NCBI GenBank assembly: GCA_027491255.1
Contig: JAIXWM010000155.1
Span: 62,001-126,000 of the forward strand
Length of the DNA stretch: 64,000 nt
Source of the DNA: Rubrivivax sp.
GTDB taxonomy: Bacteria; Pseudomonadota; Gammaproteobacteria; Burkholderiales; Burkholderiaceae_C
Direction of reading: 5' to 3'
The position numbers were made by a program, and so were the translations under genes. The notes below the pieces were generated by a model, which ran no database searches, was not told the DNA's origin, and saw nothing but the letters and a program-made list of their open reading frames with translations. Numbering within the stretch: position 1 is the first letter of the stretch; every line of letters starts with the position of its first letter. Below, one piece after another: positions 33,064 to 42,317 of the stretch.

Positions 33064-35379
33064 GTGAAGACCGTTTCTGCCGCTGAGGCCCAGGCGCCTG
33101 CAGCCATCGTCGCCGCCACGGCCCAGGACCTGGACGACGGGACGCAGGCGCTCGAGAGGGCGCGTGCTTTTGCCGAACCGCTGCTGGCCGCACGCCGGCT
33201 CGATTCCGGCGAGGACGCCTGGGGACATGCCGGCGGCGTGGTCGACGTGTTGCGGTCCATCGGCGCGGCGCCGGGCCTGCAAGCGGCGGCCTATCTGGTC
33301 TACGCCGGCGACTTTCTGCAACAGCCCGCGGAGACGGTCGCCAAAGGCTTCGGCGCCCACTACGCCGGCCTGGTGGAACTCACGCGCAAACTGGTGGCGG
33401 TGCAGCGCGCGGCACGCGACGCGCCCGTGGGCGAGCAAGGCCGCGCCCTGCAAACCGAGCGCGTGCGCAAGATGCTGCTGGCCTTCTCGCGAGATCTGCG
33501 CGTGGTCCTGCTGCGCCTGGCGTCGCGCTTGCAGACCCTGCGCTGGCACGCGGCCAGCCGCGTGCCGTGCCCCCAGGCCCTGGCGTTGGAAACGCAGCAG
33601 GTGTTTGCCCCGTTGGCCAGCCGCCTGGGCATCTGGCAGATCAAGTGGGAACTCGAGGACCTGGCCTTCCGCTTCCTCCAGCCGGACGATTACCACCGCA
33701 TCGCACGCCTGTTGCACGAGACGCGCAGCGCGCGTGAACTCGACATGGAATTCACACGCCACCAACTCGGCGGCGTGCTGCGACAGGCGGGCATCGAGGC
33801 GCAGGTCCAGGGGCGTCCCAAGCACCTCTACAGCATCTGGAAGAAGATGCAGGGCAAGTCGCTTGCGTTCGACCGCGTGTTCGACTTGCGCGCGCTGCGC
33901 GTGATCGTCGACGACGTGCACGGATGCTACGCCGCGCTGTCGGCCGTGCACGCGCGCTACCGTGCCGTGCCGCAGGAGTACGACGACTACATCGCCCGGC
34001 CCAAGGCCAACGGTTACCAGTCGCTGCACACCGTCGTGCAGAGCGACGACGGGCGCTCGCTCGAGGTGCAGATCCGCACGCGTGCGATGCACGAACACGC
34101 CGAGCACGGCGTGGCCGCGCACTGGGCGTACAAGGAAGCCGGCGCCAGGGGCTACTCCGGCGCGAGCGCCGAGGCCCAGGCGGCCGAGCGCGTGGCCGAG
34201 GCACGCCGGGCCGTGATGCGGCAACTGCTGGCTTGGGAGCGTGACCTTTCAGGCCCCGGCGGCGCAGGTGCGGCGCTTGCGGCGACCGGTGGGCCGTCGC
34301 CTTTGCCGCCACTTGGCGACGACAGTTCACGGGCGCAGACCGGCGAAGACCGCATCTACGTGCTGACGCCGCAGGCCACCGTTGTCGAACTCAGCGTGGG
34401 CTCGACGCCAGTGGACTTCGCCTATGCCGTCCACACCGAGCTCGGCCACCGCTGCCGTGGCGCGCGCGTCGACGGTGCCCTGGTCCCCCTGAACACGACA
34501 CTGGTCAACGGCCAGACGGTGGACATCGTCAGTGCGCGCGAGGGCGGGCCATCGCTGGACTGGCTCAATTCCGAGCTCGGCTACCTGCGCAGTCCGCGCG
34601 CCCGCGCCAAGGTGCGCGCCTGGTTCAACGCACAGGCCCAGCAGCAGACGATGGCGCGAGGGCGGGAACTGGTCGAAAAGTTGCTGCAGCGGGAGGGGCG
34701 CACGGCGATCAAGCTGGACGATCTGGCCGAGCGCCTGGGGTTCAGGAATGCCGACGCGCTGTTCGAAGTGGTCGGCAAGGACGAGGTCTCGCTGCGCCAG
34801 ATCGAAACGCTGCTGCGACCCGTGGCCGAGGCTGTGGCCGAGACCGTCGAAGCGGTGCCGCTGCGACGCTCGCGTGCTGGCGACAGCGGTGTCCTGGTGG
34901 TTGGAGTGGAGTCGTTGATGACCTCACTGGCGCGTTGCTGTCGCCCAGCGCCACCCGATCTCATCGGCGGCTTCGTCACGCGCGGCAAGGGCGTGGCCGT
35001 CCATCGGGCGGATTGCAGCGACTTCCGCCACATCGCCGGACGCCACCCCGACCGTGTCATCGCCGTCGCCTGGGGGCGGGGCCTTGATGCTTCAGGGGGC
35101 AAGGGCGGCCGCGGGGGTGGCGCCTCGGCGCCCGCCTTGTATCCGGTGGACGTGGCCATCGAGGCGACCGACAGACAGGGCCTGCTGCGCGACATCTCCG
35201 AGGTCTTCGCGCGCGAGCGGGTGAACGTCACCGGCGTGCAGACGCGCTCGGTGCGAGACGCTGCGGGCGGAACCGCCGTCATGGGTTTCACCGTCGAGGT
35301 CGACGACGCACGTCGCCTTGGCCCGGTGCTGCGCCAGGTGGCACAGGTTGCAGGTGTGCGAAGCGCGAGACGGCGTTGA
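33064..35379 (+). CDS. relA: (p)ppGpp synthetase RelA
   Basis: The 771-residue stringent-response enzyme is RelA-like rather than SpoT-like. The hydrolase domain (residues ~30-200) lacks the HD and ED motifs; the place of the usual ALLHD reads AAYLVYAGD. The synthetase domain has the EXDD signature EYDD near residue 305, where bifunctional enzymes have RXKD, followed by YIARPKANGYQSLHT. TGS (DRIYVLTPQATVVELSVGSTP), the cysteine-bearing zinc-finger segment RCCRPAPPD and a C-terminal ACT domain complete the ribosome-sensing half. The start is GTG. An upstream 190-base leader shows no gene. Confidence 0.94.
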   Translation: MKTVSAAEAQAPAAIVAATAQDLDDGTQALERARAFAEPLLAARRLDSGEDAWGHAGGVVDVLRSIGAAPGLQAAAYLVYAGDFLQQPAETVAKGFGAHYAGLVELTRKLVAVQRAARDAPVGEQGRALQTERVRKMLLAFSRDLRVVLLRLASRLQTLRWHAASRVPCPQALALETQQVFAPLASRLGIWQIKWELEDLAFRFLQPDDYHRIARLLHETRSARELDMEFTRHQLGGVLRQAGIEAQVQGRPKHLYSIWKKMQGKSLAFDRVFDLRALRVIVDDVHGCYAALSAVHARYRAVPQEYDDYIARPKANGYQSLHTVVQSDDGRSLEVQIRTRAMHEHAEHGVAAHWAYKEAGARGYSGASAEAQAAERVAEARRAVMRQLLAWERDLSGPGGAGAALAATGGPSPLPPLGDDSSRAQTGEDRIYVLTPQATVVELSVGSTPVDFAYAVHTELGHRCRGARVDGALVPLNTTLVNGQTVDIVSAREGGPSLDWLNSELGYLRSPRARAKVRAWFNAQAQQQTMARGRELVEKLLQREGRTAIKLDDLAERLGFRNADALFEVVGKDEVSLRQIETLLRPVAEAVAETVEAVPLRRSRAGDSGVLVVGVESLMTSLARCCRPAPPDLIGGFVTRGKGVAVHRADCSDFRHIAGRHPDRVIAVAWGRGLDASGGKGGRGGGASAPALYPVDVAIEATDRQGLLRDISEVFARERVNVTGVQTRSVRDAAGGTAVMGFTVEVDDARRLGPVLRQVAQVAGVRSARRR

Positions 35380-35439
35380 GTATCGATGGCGCAAGCGGCA
35401 AGCAGCACAGTCCAGCTCCACGCTATACTGCGAGGCTGC

Positions 35440-35516
35440 AGGCGCGTAGCTCAGCTGGTTAGAGCACCACCTTGACATGGTGGGGGTCGTTGGTTCGAGT
35501 CCAATCGCGCCTACCA
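35440..35516 (+). tRNA. tRNA-Val (GAC)
   Basis: A 77-base cloverleaf folds cleanly. The acceptor stem is AGGCGCG/CGCGCCT, the D-arm is GCTCAGCTGGTTAGAGC, the anticodon stem ACCAC/GTGGT-type frames the loop with anticodon GAC, and the T-arm loop is TTCGAGT. The 3' CCA is encoded. A TATACT -10 element lies about ten bases upstream (35424-35429). It is a single tRNA gene following relA. Confidence 0.96.
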
Positions 35517-35521
35517 ATCAC

Positions 35522-35557
35522 AAGCCCAAGCAAATCATTGATTTGCTTGGGCTTTTT
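35522..35557 (+). terminator. Rho-independent terminator after tRNA-Val
   Basis: A perfect 16-base inverted repeat (35522-35537 and 35539-35554) with a single-base loop is followed by TTTTT. It begins six bases after the tRNA and is the strongest terminator in the window. Confidence 0.93.
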
Positions 35558-35928
35558 GGTTTCTGGAGGTGCCTTCAGAGTGTCCAGTCGGACGAATTCG
35601 GGGCGAATCTACTCAGAAACGCCTGTCACGGCAGCCACGAGAACGGACGGGGCGTCTTCCTGATCAAGACCGGGGGTCCGTCCTGCGTAACGGCTCAGGA
35701 CGGCCCGGCACCCGGGTGGCGGGCAGCTTGCGCCGCTGGTGGCGAAAAGACTTCAGGATTTTCGACAGCGCCTCGCCCATGACCTGCGTCGGCCGGCAGG
35801 CCATGCCGCGTCCGTGATGACCCCGAGCGCTAGAAACGCCCGGTGCGCAAGTTCATGCCACGTAGGCAGACCAAGGGGTACCCCCATGATGGGGGACTCA
35901 ATGCCCAGCCGGTCCTGCCTTGAGGGGA
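35558..35928. other. Intergenic stretch between tRNA-Val terminator and DUF192 gene
   Basis: About 370 bases with no convincing gene on either strand. The short reading frames here have no family resemblance or ribosome sites. Near its right end is the palindrome CCCCCATGATGGGGG (35881-35895). No integrase remnant or direct repeat of the tRNA 3' end was found, so there is no sign of an integrated element. Confidence 0.5.
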
Positions 35929-36453
35929 TCACGGGATGAAGGGACCGCCCTTGAGGCGGTATCCGGCCTGAATGCCGCGCTTGACGAACCAACCCTGGTT
36001 CATCTCGAGCGCATAGCGCACCGGCTTGGTCGAACAGTGCGAAGCCTCGGAACGCGGCTGCATGTCAGCCAGATTGACGATGGTCCCGTCGTCAGCGATG
36101 AAGGCGATGGACAGCGGGAGCAGCGTGTTCTTCATCCAGAAGCAGCGCGCAGAGACATCGTCGAAGACGAAGAGCATGCCCTCGTGCTGCGCCATCTGGG
36201 TGCGCATCATCATGCCGATCTGCTGCTGTTGGGGCGTGCGCGCCACCTCTGCGGTGATCTGGTGCAGGCCGGCCTGGAGCACGACCGTCGGCAAGCGGGG
36301 CTGGGGGATCTCCTGGCCGAACGCATTTGCTGTGGACAGCAGTCCGATGAGCGCTGCAAAGACAAGCGCCAGTACGGACGAGCACTTCCGCAGTCGATGC
36401 TGCACGCTTGGGAAATCGGATTTGATGCAGGTCATGGGCGGGCTTGGCTTCAT
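35929..36453 (-). CDS. DUF192 family exported protein
   Basis: A 174-residue protein with a signal peptide (hydrophobic stretch about residues 27-45, cleavage near NAFGQ). The DUF192 core is GMMMRTQMAQHEGMLFVF and FWMKNTLLPLSIAFI, plus an aromatic-poor C-terminus ending in RLKGG. The function of DUF192 is unknown; members are small beta-rich secreted or periplasmic proteins. A later start at MTCIKSDFP would also keep the signal. It is divergent from ccoI with only 11 bases between start codons. Confidence 0.88.
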   Translation of the reverse strand: MKPSPPMTCIKSDFPSVQHRLRKCSSVLALVFAALIGLLSTANAFGQEIPQPRLPTVVLQAGLHQITAEVARTPQQQQIGMMMRTQMAQHEGMLFVFDDVSARCFWMKNTLLPLSIAFIADDGTIVNLADMQPRSEASHCSTKPVRYALEMNQGWFVKRGIQAGYRLKGGPFIP

Positions 36454-36464
36454 GAGGAATCATT

Positions 36465-38807
36465 ATGAGTTCTGACGCCGCCCCCATGATCGCAGTTGCT
36501 CCAAGCCTCAGCGTGGCCGTCTGCGCTGATGAACTCACTGGTATCGACGAGCCTGAAGAGGTCGCGCGCTACACCCGCTGGGAGCATGGCGCCGATGGCC
36601 GGCTGCGCGCCTTGTCCGCCTTTCAGTTGTCGGGCCTGCACTGCGCGGCCTGCGCCGACCTGATCGAGGATGCGCTCAGACGGGTCGTCGGCGTGGAGGC
36701 CGCCCGGGTCAACGCGGGCGCGCGCCGGGCGCTGGTGCGTTGGGATCCCGCACGGGTTCGTCCCTCGGACCTGCTGTCAGCCGTGCGTCAGGCCGGCTAC
36801 GGTGCTGCGCCCGATGTGGCAGCTGCCGCGCGCGACTTGCGGCGCGACGAACACCGCGCAGCCTTGTGGCGGCTCTTTGTCGCCAGCTTTCTCGCGATGC
36901 AGGTGATGATGCTGGCCACACCCTCGTACGTGGCCTCCGACGGCGACCTCACCGCCGATCTGCGCAGCTTGCTGAACTGGGGCAGCTGGGTGCTGAGCGT
37001 GCCCGTGTTGTGGTTCGCAGGCATGCCATTCCTGCAAGGCGCTTGGCGCTCGTTGCGAGCGCGCCGCATCGGCATGGACGTGCCCGTGGCGCTGGGCATC
37101 GTCACTGCCTTCGTCGCCAGTTCGGCCGCCACCTTCGACCCCTCGGGGCTCTGGGGGCGCGAGGTCTACTTCGACTCGCTGACGATGTTCCTGGCCTTCC
37201 TGTGGCTGGGTCGTTACCTGGACGTCCGGGCGCGGCACCGCGCCGAGCAGGCGCTGGAGTTCGCGCTCGACGCGCTGCCGCAAACCGCGTGGCGCGTGCG
37301 GGATGATGGTGGTGTCGACGTCATCAGCGTGCACCGCCTGCAGCCGGGAGACCGGGTGCGGGTGCCCGCGGGCGGCGCCGTTCCGGCCGACGGCGTGTTG
37401 CTGAGCGCCGGGGCCGACTTGCGCGAGGCCCTGGTCACGGGCGAATCCGCTGCCGTGGCGCGCCGTGCGGGTGACTCGGTGCTGGCAGGCAGTTTCAATG
37501 CCGGCGCACCCTTCGAATTCCAGGTGGAGCGCGTGGGTGCCGACACGCGGCACGACGCCATCCTGACCCTGATGCGCGAGGCCCTGACACAGCGGCCGGC
37601 GACTGCGGCGCTGGCCGACCGCTGGGCTGGACCCTTTCTCTGGGGCGTGCTGGTGCTGGCAGCCGCAAGCGCCGCGGCCTGGAGCATGTTCGACCCCAGC
37701 CGCGCGGTCGAAGTCGCGGTGGCGGTGCTGATCGTCACCTGCCCCTGTGCGCTGTGGCTGGCCACGCCCGCCGCGCTGGTGGCCGCAGCCGGCGGGTTGG
37801 CACGCCGCGGCGTGCTGCTGCGTCGTCTCGACGCGCTGGAAGCCATGGCCGACGCCGGTCAGGTCTTCGTCGACAAGACCGGTACGCTGACCGAGGACCG
37901 CCTGCGCGTGGACAGCGTTCGGGTTCTGCGAGCAGCGGCGGAGTCGGGCGTGAGCGACACAGATCAGGCCCTGGCGCTGGGTGCCGCGCTCGCACAGTGG
38001 TCGACTCATCCGGCTTCACGGGCGCTGGCCGATGCCGCCGCTGCGTTGCCGGACACGGCCCGGGCACCGTGGGCGTGGGTGGACGTGGTCGAGACGCCGG
38101 GGTGCGGCATGCAGGCCCGCGATCCCCACGGCCGTTGCTGGCGTCTGGGGCGTCCAGGGTGGGCAAGAGACGATCGCAGCAGTTCGCCCACGATCTGGGC
38201 ATCGGATCGCACCGGCGCCGCCGAGCATCTGGTCCTGGCGTGCGAAGGGCAGGCAGTGGCAGAGATCACGCTGGCCGAGCTGCTGCGCGGCGACGCGGCC
38301 TCCACCGTGCAGGGACTGCGCGGCCTGGGCAAGCGCGTGATCCTGCTGTCAGGCGACGCGCCGCACCGGGCGCAGGCACTCGCTGACAAGGTCGGCTGCG
38401 ATGCCGTGCTGGCGGGCGTCGACCCCGAGGGCAAGCTGCAGGCGCTGCGCGAGGCGCGCACAGCCGGGCAGCCCGTGGCGATGGTCGGCGACGGCCTGAA
38501 CGACGCTCCGGTGCTGGCAGCGGCCGACGTGTCGATCGCAATGGGACATGGCGCACTCGCCGCGCGCCAGGCAGCCGACGCCGTCATCGTCAGCGGTCGG
38601 CTGTCGGGTGTCCTCGACATGGCCCGCGTGGCACGCCGCACGCGCGAAATCACGCGCCAGAACATGGCCTGGGCCGTGGCCTACAACGCTGCCTGCATCC
38701 CGATGGCGATGGCCGGTTGGATGCCTCCGTGGGCAGCCGGCCTCGGCATGGCGGGCAGTTCGTTGCTGGTGCTCCTGAACGCCCTGCGGGCTGGCGGCCG
38801 CTGCTGA
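36465..38807 (+). CDS. ccoI: Copper-exporting P1B-type ATPase CcoI/FixI (cbb3 oxidase assembly)
   Basis: A 780-residue heavy-metal ATPase that delivers copper to the cbb3 oxidase. The N-terminal HMA domain has CAAC (Cys60, Cys63). The membrane channel motif is CPC (VTCPCALWLATP, near residue 426), the phosphorylated Asp is in DKTGTLTED near residue 470, and the hinge is GDGLNDAPVLAAADVS. An extra N-terminal stretch with DELTGIDEPEE is common in CcoI. The very short gap to ccoS and the cco genes downstream fix the assignment over a detoxifying CopA. Confidence 0.93.
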   Translation: MSSDAAPMIAVAPSLSVAVCADELTGIDEPEEVARYTRWEHGADGRLRALSAFQLSGLHCAACADLIEDALRRVVGVEAARVNAGARRALVRWDPARVRPSDLLSAVRQAGYGAAPDVAAAARDLRRDEHRAALWRLFVASFLAMQVMMLATPSYVASDGDLTADLRSLLNWGSWVLSVPVLWFAGMPFLQGAWRSLRARRIGMDVPVALGIVTAFVASSAATFDPSGLWGREVYFDSLTMFLAFLWLGRYLDVRARHRAEQALEFALDALPQTAWRVRDDGGVDVISVHRLQPGDRVRVPAGGAVPADGVLLSAGADLREALVTGESAAVARRAGDSVLAGSFNAGAPFEFQVERVGADTRHDAILTLMREALTQRPATAALADRWAGPFLWGVLVLAAASAAAWSMFDPSRAVEVAVAVLIVTCPCALWLATPAALVAAAGGLARRGVLLRRLDALEAMADAGQVFVDKTGTLTEDRLRVDSVRVLRAAAESGVSDTDQALALGAALAQWSTHPASRALADAAAALPDTARAPWAWVDVVETPGCGMQARDPHGRCWRLGRPGWARDDRSSSPTIWASDRTGAAEHLVLACEGQAVAEITLAELLRGDAASTVQGLRGLGKRVILLSGDAPHRAQALADKVGCDAVLAGVDPEGKLQALREARTAGQPVAMVGDGLNDAPVLAAADVSIAMGHGALAARQAADAVIVSGRLSGVLDMARVARRTREITRQNMAWAVAYNAACIPMAMAGWMPPWAAGLGMAGSSLLVLLNALRAGGRC

Positions 38808-38813
38808 ACGCCG

Positions 38814-38996
38814 ATGGACATCCTCTACCTGCTGATCCCGCTGTCCGCGGTGCTCGTGCTTGCCATCGTCGCGGTCTTTGGCTGGGCTGTCCACAGCGGA
38901 CAGTTCGACGACCTGGAGGACGAGGGAGCGCGCGTGCTCCAAGCGCATGACGAGACCGACGAGCTTGACCGAGGTCAAGGCCGAAACCCGGGGTAG
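38814..38996 (+). CDS. ccoS: Cytochrome cbb3 oxidase maturation protein CcoS
   Basis: A 60-residue single-span protein: MDILYLLIPLSAVLVLAI begins the helix and GWAVHSGQFDDLEDEG is the CcoS signature. CcoS is needed for cofactor insertion into the oxidase. It begins six bases after ccoI. Its 3' end contains the FNR-type box that lies upstream of ccoN. Confidence 0.92.
   Translation: MDILYLLIPLSAVLVLAIVAVFGWAVHSGQFDDLEDEGARVLQAHDETDELDRGQGRNPG
38965..38978. promoter_or_regulatory. FNR/ANR-type box upstream of ccoN
   Basis: TTGACCGAGGTCAA is a perfect inverted repeat (TTGAC-N4-GTCAA), matching the FNR consensus TTGAT-N4-ATCAA in eight of ten defined positions. It overlaps the last codons of ccoS. 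A start of transcription 41 bases downstream would fall near 39013, leaving a 110-base leader to ccoN. The fnr gene is in the same cluster. Confidence 0.68.
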
Positions 38997-39123
38997 CCCC
39001 AAGAATCTTCGTACAAACCCTGACAGGAAAACCGCGGGGGCTTTCCAGGTCTCCCGAGACCTGCGCGGCGGCAGGGCGGGTGCAGCACCTTCAAGGGGAT
39101 GCGCACACAGTTGGAGGATTCCG

Positions 39124-40566
39124 ATGGCAGAACAAAGGCAGGGCGGCGCAGCCGCCTATTTCGACACACCGGTACGCTGGTTCGCCTTGGCCGCCGTGTT
39201 GTGGGGCGTCGTTGGCATGCTGGTGGGCGTGATCATTGCCGCCCAGCTCGCTTGGCCCGAGCTCAATCTGGGCATCCCCTGGCTGAGCTATGGGCGGCTG
39301 CGGCCACTGCACACCAATGCGGTGATATTCGCCTTTGGAGGTAGCGTCCTGTTCGCCACCGCGTATCACGTGGTGCAGCGCACATCCCAGGCACGACTGT
39401 TCGCGCCGGGACTGGCGATGTTCACGTTCTTCGGCTGGCAAGCGGTCATCCTTCTGGCTGCGCTCACACTGCCGCTGGGCATCACCTCGGGCAAGGAATA
39501 TGCCGAGCTCGAGTGGCCGATCGACCTGCTGATCGCCGTCGTTTGGGTGGCCTTCGCCGTGGTGTTCTTCGGCACGGTGGGCACGCGCAAGGTCCGCCAC
39601 ATCTACGTCGCGAACTGGTTCTTCGGCGCGTTCATCATCGCGGTGGCGTTGCTGCACATCGTCAACAGCGCGGCGATTCCGGTCAGCTTGACGAAAAGCT
39701 ACTCGGCCTACGCCGGTGTGCAGGATGCGATGGTGCAGTGGTGGTACGGCCACAACGCGGTGGGCTTCTTCCTGACCGCCGGCTTTCTCGGGATGATGTA
39801 TTACTACATCCCGAAGCAAGCCGAGCGCCCGGTCTACAGCTACCGGCTTTCGATCGTCCACTTCTGGGCCCTGATCTTCACCTACATGTGGGCCGGTCCG
39901 CACCACCTGCACTACACCGCGCTGCCCGACTGGGCTCAGTCGATCGGGATGATCTTCTCGCTGGTGCTGCTGGCGCCCAGCTGGGGCGGAATGATCAACG
40001 GGATCATGACCTTGTCGGGCGCGTGGCACAAGCTGCGTGACGACCCTATCCTGAAGTTCCTGATCGTCTCGCTGTCGTTCTACGGCATGTCGACCTTCGA
40101 GGGGCCGATGATGTCGATCAAGACTGTCAACGCGCTCAGTCATTACACCGACTGGACGGTGGGTCACGTGCACTCCGGCGCGCTCGGCTGGGTCGGGCTG
40201 ATCTCCATGGGTGCGCTGTACTACCTGATCCCTCGCATGTACGGACGCAAGCAGATGTACAGCGTGCGGGCGATCGAGCTTCATTTCTGGATCGCCACGA
40301 TCGGCATCGTGCTCTACATCGCCGCGATGTGGATCGCCGGGGTGATGCAGGGCTTGATGTGGCGGGCGGTCAATCCGGACGGCACGCTGGTCTACAGCTT
40401 CGTCGAGAGCGTCAAGGCCACCTATCCCTTCTACGTCATCCGGCTCGCCGGTGGTCTTCTGTACCTCGGCGGCATGGTGCTGATGGCCTGGAATGTCGTG
40501 ATGACCGTTCGATCGGGCCGCCCGCAGACCGTGAGCGTTCCGGCCGTCGCCGCTGCCCATGCCTGA
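39124..40566 (+). CDS. ccoN: Cytochrome cbb3 oxidase subunit I, CcoN
   Basis: A 480-residue catalytic heme-copper subunit of the C-type oxidase, with about twelve transmembrane helices. Recognisable parts are LRPLHTNAVIFAFGG (low-spin heme His), WWYGHNAVGFFLTAGFLGMMYYYIPK (CuB His and the active-site region), GPHHLHYTALPDW and HVHSGALGWVG. GGAGG lies six bases before the ATG. The frame is open into ccoS upstream, but the family starts here. Expression is probably oxygen-controlled through the box at 38965-38978. Confidence 0.96.
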   Translation: MAEQRQGGAAAYFDTPVRWFALAAVLWGVVGMLVGVIIAAQLAWPELNLGIPWLSYGRLRPLHTNAVIFAFGGSVLFATAYHVVQRTSQARLFAPGLAMFTFFGWQAVILLAALTLPLGITSGKEYAELEWPIDLLIAVVWVAFAVVFFGTVGTRKVRHIYVANWFFGAFIIAVALLHIVNSAAIPVSLTKSYSAYAGVQDAMVQWWYGHNAVGFFLTAGFLGMMYYYIPKQAERPVYSYRLSIVHFWALIFTYMWAGPHHLHYTALPDWAQSIGMIFSLVLLAPSWGGMINGIMTLSGAWHKLRDDPILKFLIVSLSFYGMSTFEGPMMSIKTVNALSHYTDWTVGHVHSGALGWVGLISMGALYYLIPRMYGRKQMYSVRAIELHFWIATIGIVLYIAAMWIAGVMQGLMWRAVNPDGTLVYSFVESVKATYPFYVIRLAGGLLYLGGMVLMAWNVVMTVRSGRPQTVSVPAVAAAHA

Positions 40567-40591
40567 GCCCGCAGCAGGAGAGAACCACACC

Positions 40592-41215
40592 ATGGCAAAC
40601 ACGCACCAACAAGCCCGCGGGCACGAGAAGATCGAGACCAGCAACACCCTGATGATCGTCCTGATCCTGGTGGCGGTGGCCATCGGGGGACTGGTCGAGA
40701 TCGTGCCCCTGTTCTTCCAGCGCTCGACCACCCAGCCGGTCGAGGGGCTCAAGCCCTACACCGCGCTGCAACTGGCTGGGCGCGACGTCTACATCCGCGA
40801 GGGCTGCTACAACTGCCACTCGCAGATGATCCGGCCCTTGCGCGCAGAGACGCTGCGCTATGGACCGTACTCCAAGGCTGGCGAGTTCGTCTATGACCAC
40901 CCCTTCCAATGGGGCAGCAAGCGGACCGGCCCCGACCTGCACCGCGTGGGCGGCAAGTACAACGACGAGTGGCATCGGCTGCACCTGGTTTCTCCACGTG
41001 CACTGGTGCCGGAGTCCAACATGCCAGCCTACCCATGGCTCGAGAGCGCCGCGCTCGATCCGGAATCCATCGCGCCGCGGATGAAGGCCTTGCGTGTCGT
41101 GGGCGTGCCGTACAGCGATGAGGATTTGACGGGCGCGGCCGAGGCTGTCAAAGGCAGGACCGAGCTCGACGCGGTGGTGGCCTACCTGCAGGTGCTCGGG
41201 ACCGCAGTGAAGTGA
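40592..41215 (+). CDS. ccoO: Cytochrome cbb3 oxidase subunit II, CcoO
   Basis: A 207-residue membrane-anchored monoheme cytochrome c. One N-terminal helix (TLMIVLILVAVAIGGLVEI) precedes the heme site CYNCH (residues 72-76), and the axial Met is in ESNMPAYPW. The segment GPYSKAGEFVYDHPFQWGSK is conserved in CcoO. The start at MANTHQQ was chosen; an ATG eleven codons upstream overlaps the ccoN stop and is less likely. It lies 25 bases after ccoN. Confidence 0.95.
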   Translation: MANTHQQARGHEKIETSNTLMIVLILVAVAIGGLVEIVPLFFQRSTTQPVEGLKPYTALQLAGRDVYIREGCYNCHSQMIRPLRAETLRYGPYSKAGEFVYDHPFQWGSKRTGPDLHRVGGKYNDEWHRLHLVSPRALVPESNMPAYPWLESAALDPESIAPRMKALRVVGVPYSDEDLTGAAEAVKGRTELDAVVAYLQVLGTAVK

Positions 41216-41228
41216 AAGAGGTGGAACC

Positions 41229-41387
41229 ATGGACATCAACGATCTGCGCAGCGGCGTCACCGTGGTGAGTTTGGTGCTGTTCCTGGGCATCGCTGCCTGG
41301 GCGTGGCAGCGCACGCGCAAGAGCGATTTCGACGCCGCGGCGCGACTGCCCTTCGCCGACGAGGACCACAGGGGGGAACGGACATGA
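41229..41387 (+). CDS. ccoQ: Cytochrome cbb3 oxidase small subunit CcoQ
   Basis: A 52-residue single-helix protein reading MDINDLRSGVTVVSLVLFLG at its start, followed by WAWQRTRKSDFDAAARLPF, which is typical of CcoQ/FixQ. It stabilises the oxidase complex. GAAAGAGG precedes the ATG. The stop overlaps the ccoP start (ATGA). Confidence 0.92.
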   Translation: MDINDLRSGVTVVSLVLFLGIAAWAWQRTRKSDFDAAARLPFADEDHRGERT

Positions 41388-42301
41388 GCGACTTCTTCTC
41401 GGGCGGATGGTCCGTCTACATCGCCGCGCTGACCGTCTTCGGCTTGATCGCCTGTCTGGCCTTGTTGGTCATCGCCAGCCGGCGCCGCGTCATGGCCGAT
41501 GACAACACCACGGGTCATGTATGGGACGAAGACCTGAAGGAACTGAACAACCCGCTGCCGCGCTGGTGGATGTGGCTGTTCGTCATCACGGTGGTCTTCT
41601 CCGGGGTCTATCTGGCGCTGTACCCGGGCCTGGGGGGCCATCCTGGGTCGCTGAAATGGAGCAGCGCTGGCCAGCTTCAGGCCGAATCGGACAAGGCAGC
41701 TGCCGCGATGGCACCTGTATATGCCCGGTTCTTGACCATGGGCGCTGCCGAACTGGGGCGGGATGCGCAGGCCATGGGCATCGGCGAGCGGCTGTTCTTG
41801 AACAACTGCGCTGCCTGCCACGGCTCCGATGGCCGGGGGGCGAAGGGATTTCCGAACCTGACAGACAACGACTGGCTCTACGGAAACTCGCACGAGATCG
41901 TCAAGGAGACCCTCTCGAAGGGCCGCAACGGTGTCATGCCCCCCATGGCGGCAGCGCTTGGTACGGCCGAGGACGTTCGCAACGTCGCGAACTACGTTCT
42001 GAGCCTCTCGGGCAGCGCCCATGATTCGGTGGCTTCCAGCCTGGGAAAGACCAAGTTCGGTGCCTGCGCGGGATGCCACGGTGCCGACGGCAAGGGCAGC
42101 CAGGCCGTAGGCGCCCCCAACTTGACGGACAAGATCTGGCTGCACGGGTGGGGCGAGCAGGCCATCATCAGCATCATCACGAATGGCAAGAACAACGCCA
42201 TGCCGGCGCAGGCGGCGCGACTGACCCCGGAGCAGATCCACGTGCTCGCCGCCTACGTCTTGAGCCTGTCGGTGACGCCAACCGCCATTGCCACCCGCTG
42301 A
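41384..42301 (+). CDS. ccoP: Cytochrome cbb3 oxidase subunit III, CcoP
   Basis: A 305-residue diheme cytochrome c that feeds electrons to CcoO. Two N-terminal helices (residues 10-31 and 63-83, with DEDLKELNNPLPRWWMWLF between) are followed by heme sites CAACH (Cys142) and CAGCH (Cys228). Axial Met residues lie in VMPPMAAAL and NAMPAQAARL. The ATG overlaps the ccoQ stop. Order and content are the canonical ccoNOQP. Confidence 0.95.
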   Translation: MSDFFSGGWSVYIAALTVFGLIACLALLVIASRRRVMADDNTTGHVWDEDLKELNNPLPRWWMWLFVITVVFSGVYLALYPGLGGHPGSLKWSSAGQLQAESDKAAAAMAPVYARFLTMGAAELGRDAQAMGIGERLFLNNCAACHGSDGRGAKGFPNLTDNDWLYGNSHEIVKETLSKGRNGVMPPMAAALGTAEDVRNVANYVLSLSGSAHDSVASSLGKTKFGACAGCHGADGKGSQAVGAPNLTDKIWLHGWGEQAIISIITNGKNNAMPAQAARLTPEQIHVLAAYVLSLSVTPTAIATR

Positions 42302-42317
42302 CCGGGAACTGCTGTTC

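Noticed and set aside
35881..35895. Palindrome CCCCCATGATGGGGG near the 3' end of the DUF192 gene
   Set aside because: A perfect seven-base dyad but without a T-run or a second copy; could be a weak terminator, not enough to name.
35517..35928. tRNA-Val as a possible integration site for a mobile element
   Set aside because: No integrase gene and no repeat of the tRNA 3' end were found downstream; the genes that follow are core respiratory genes.
36422..36435. FNR-like box TTGAT-GCAG-GTCAT before ccoI
   Set aside because: The right arm is poor and the site is too close to the ccoI start for normal activation; it lies in the DUF192 coding sequence.
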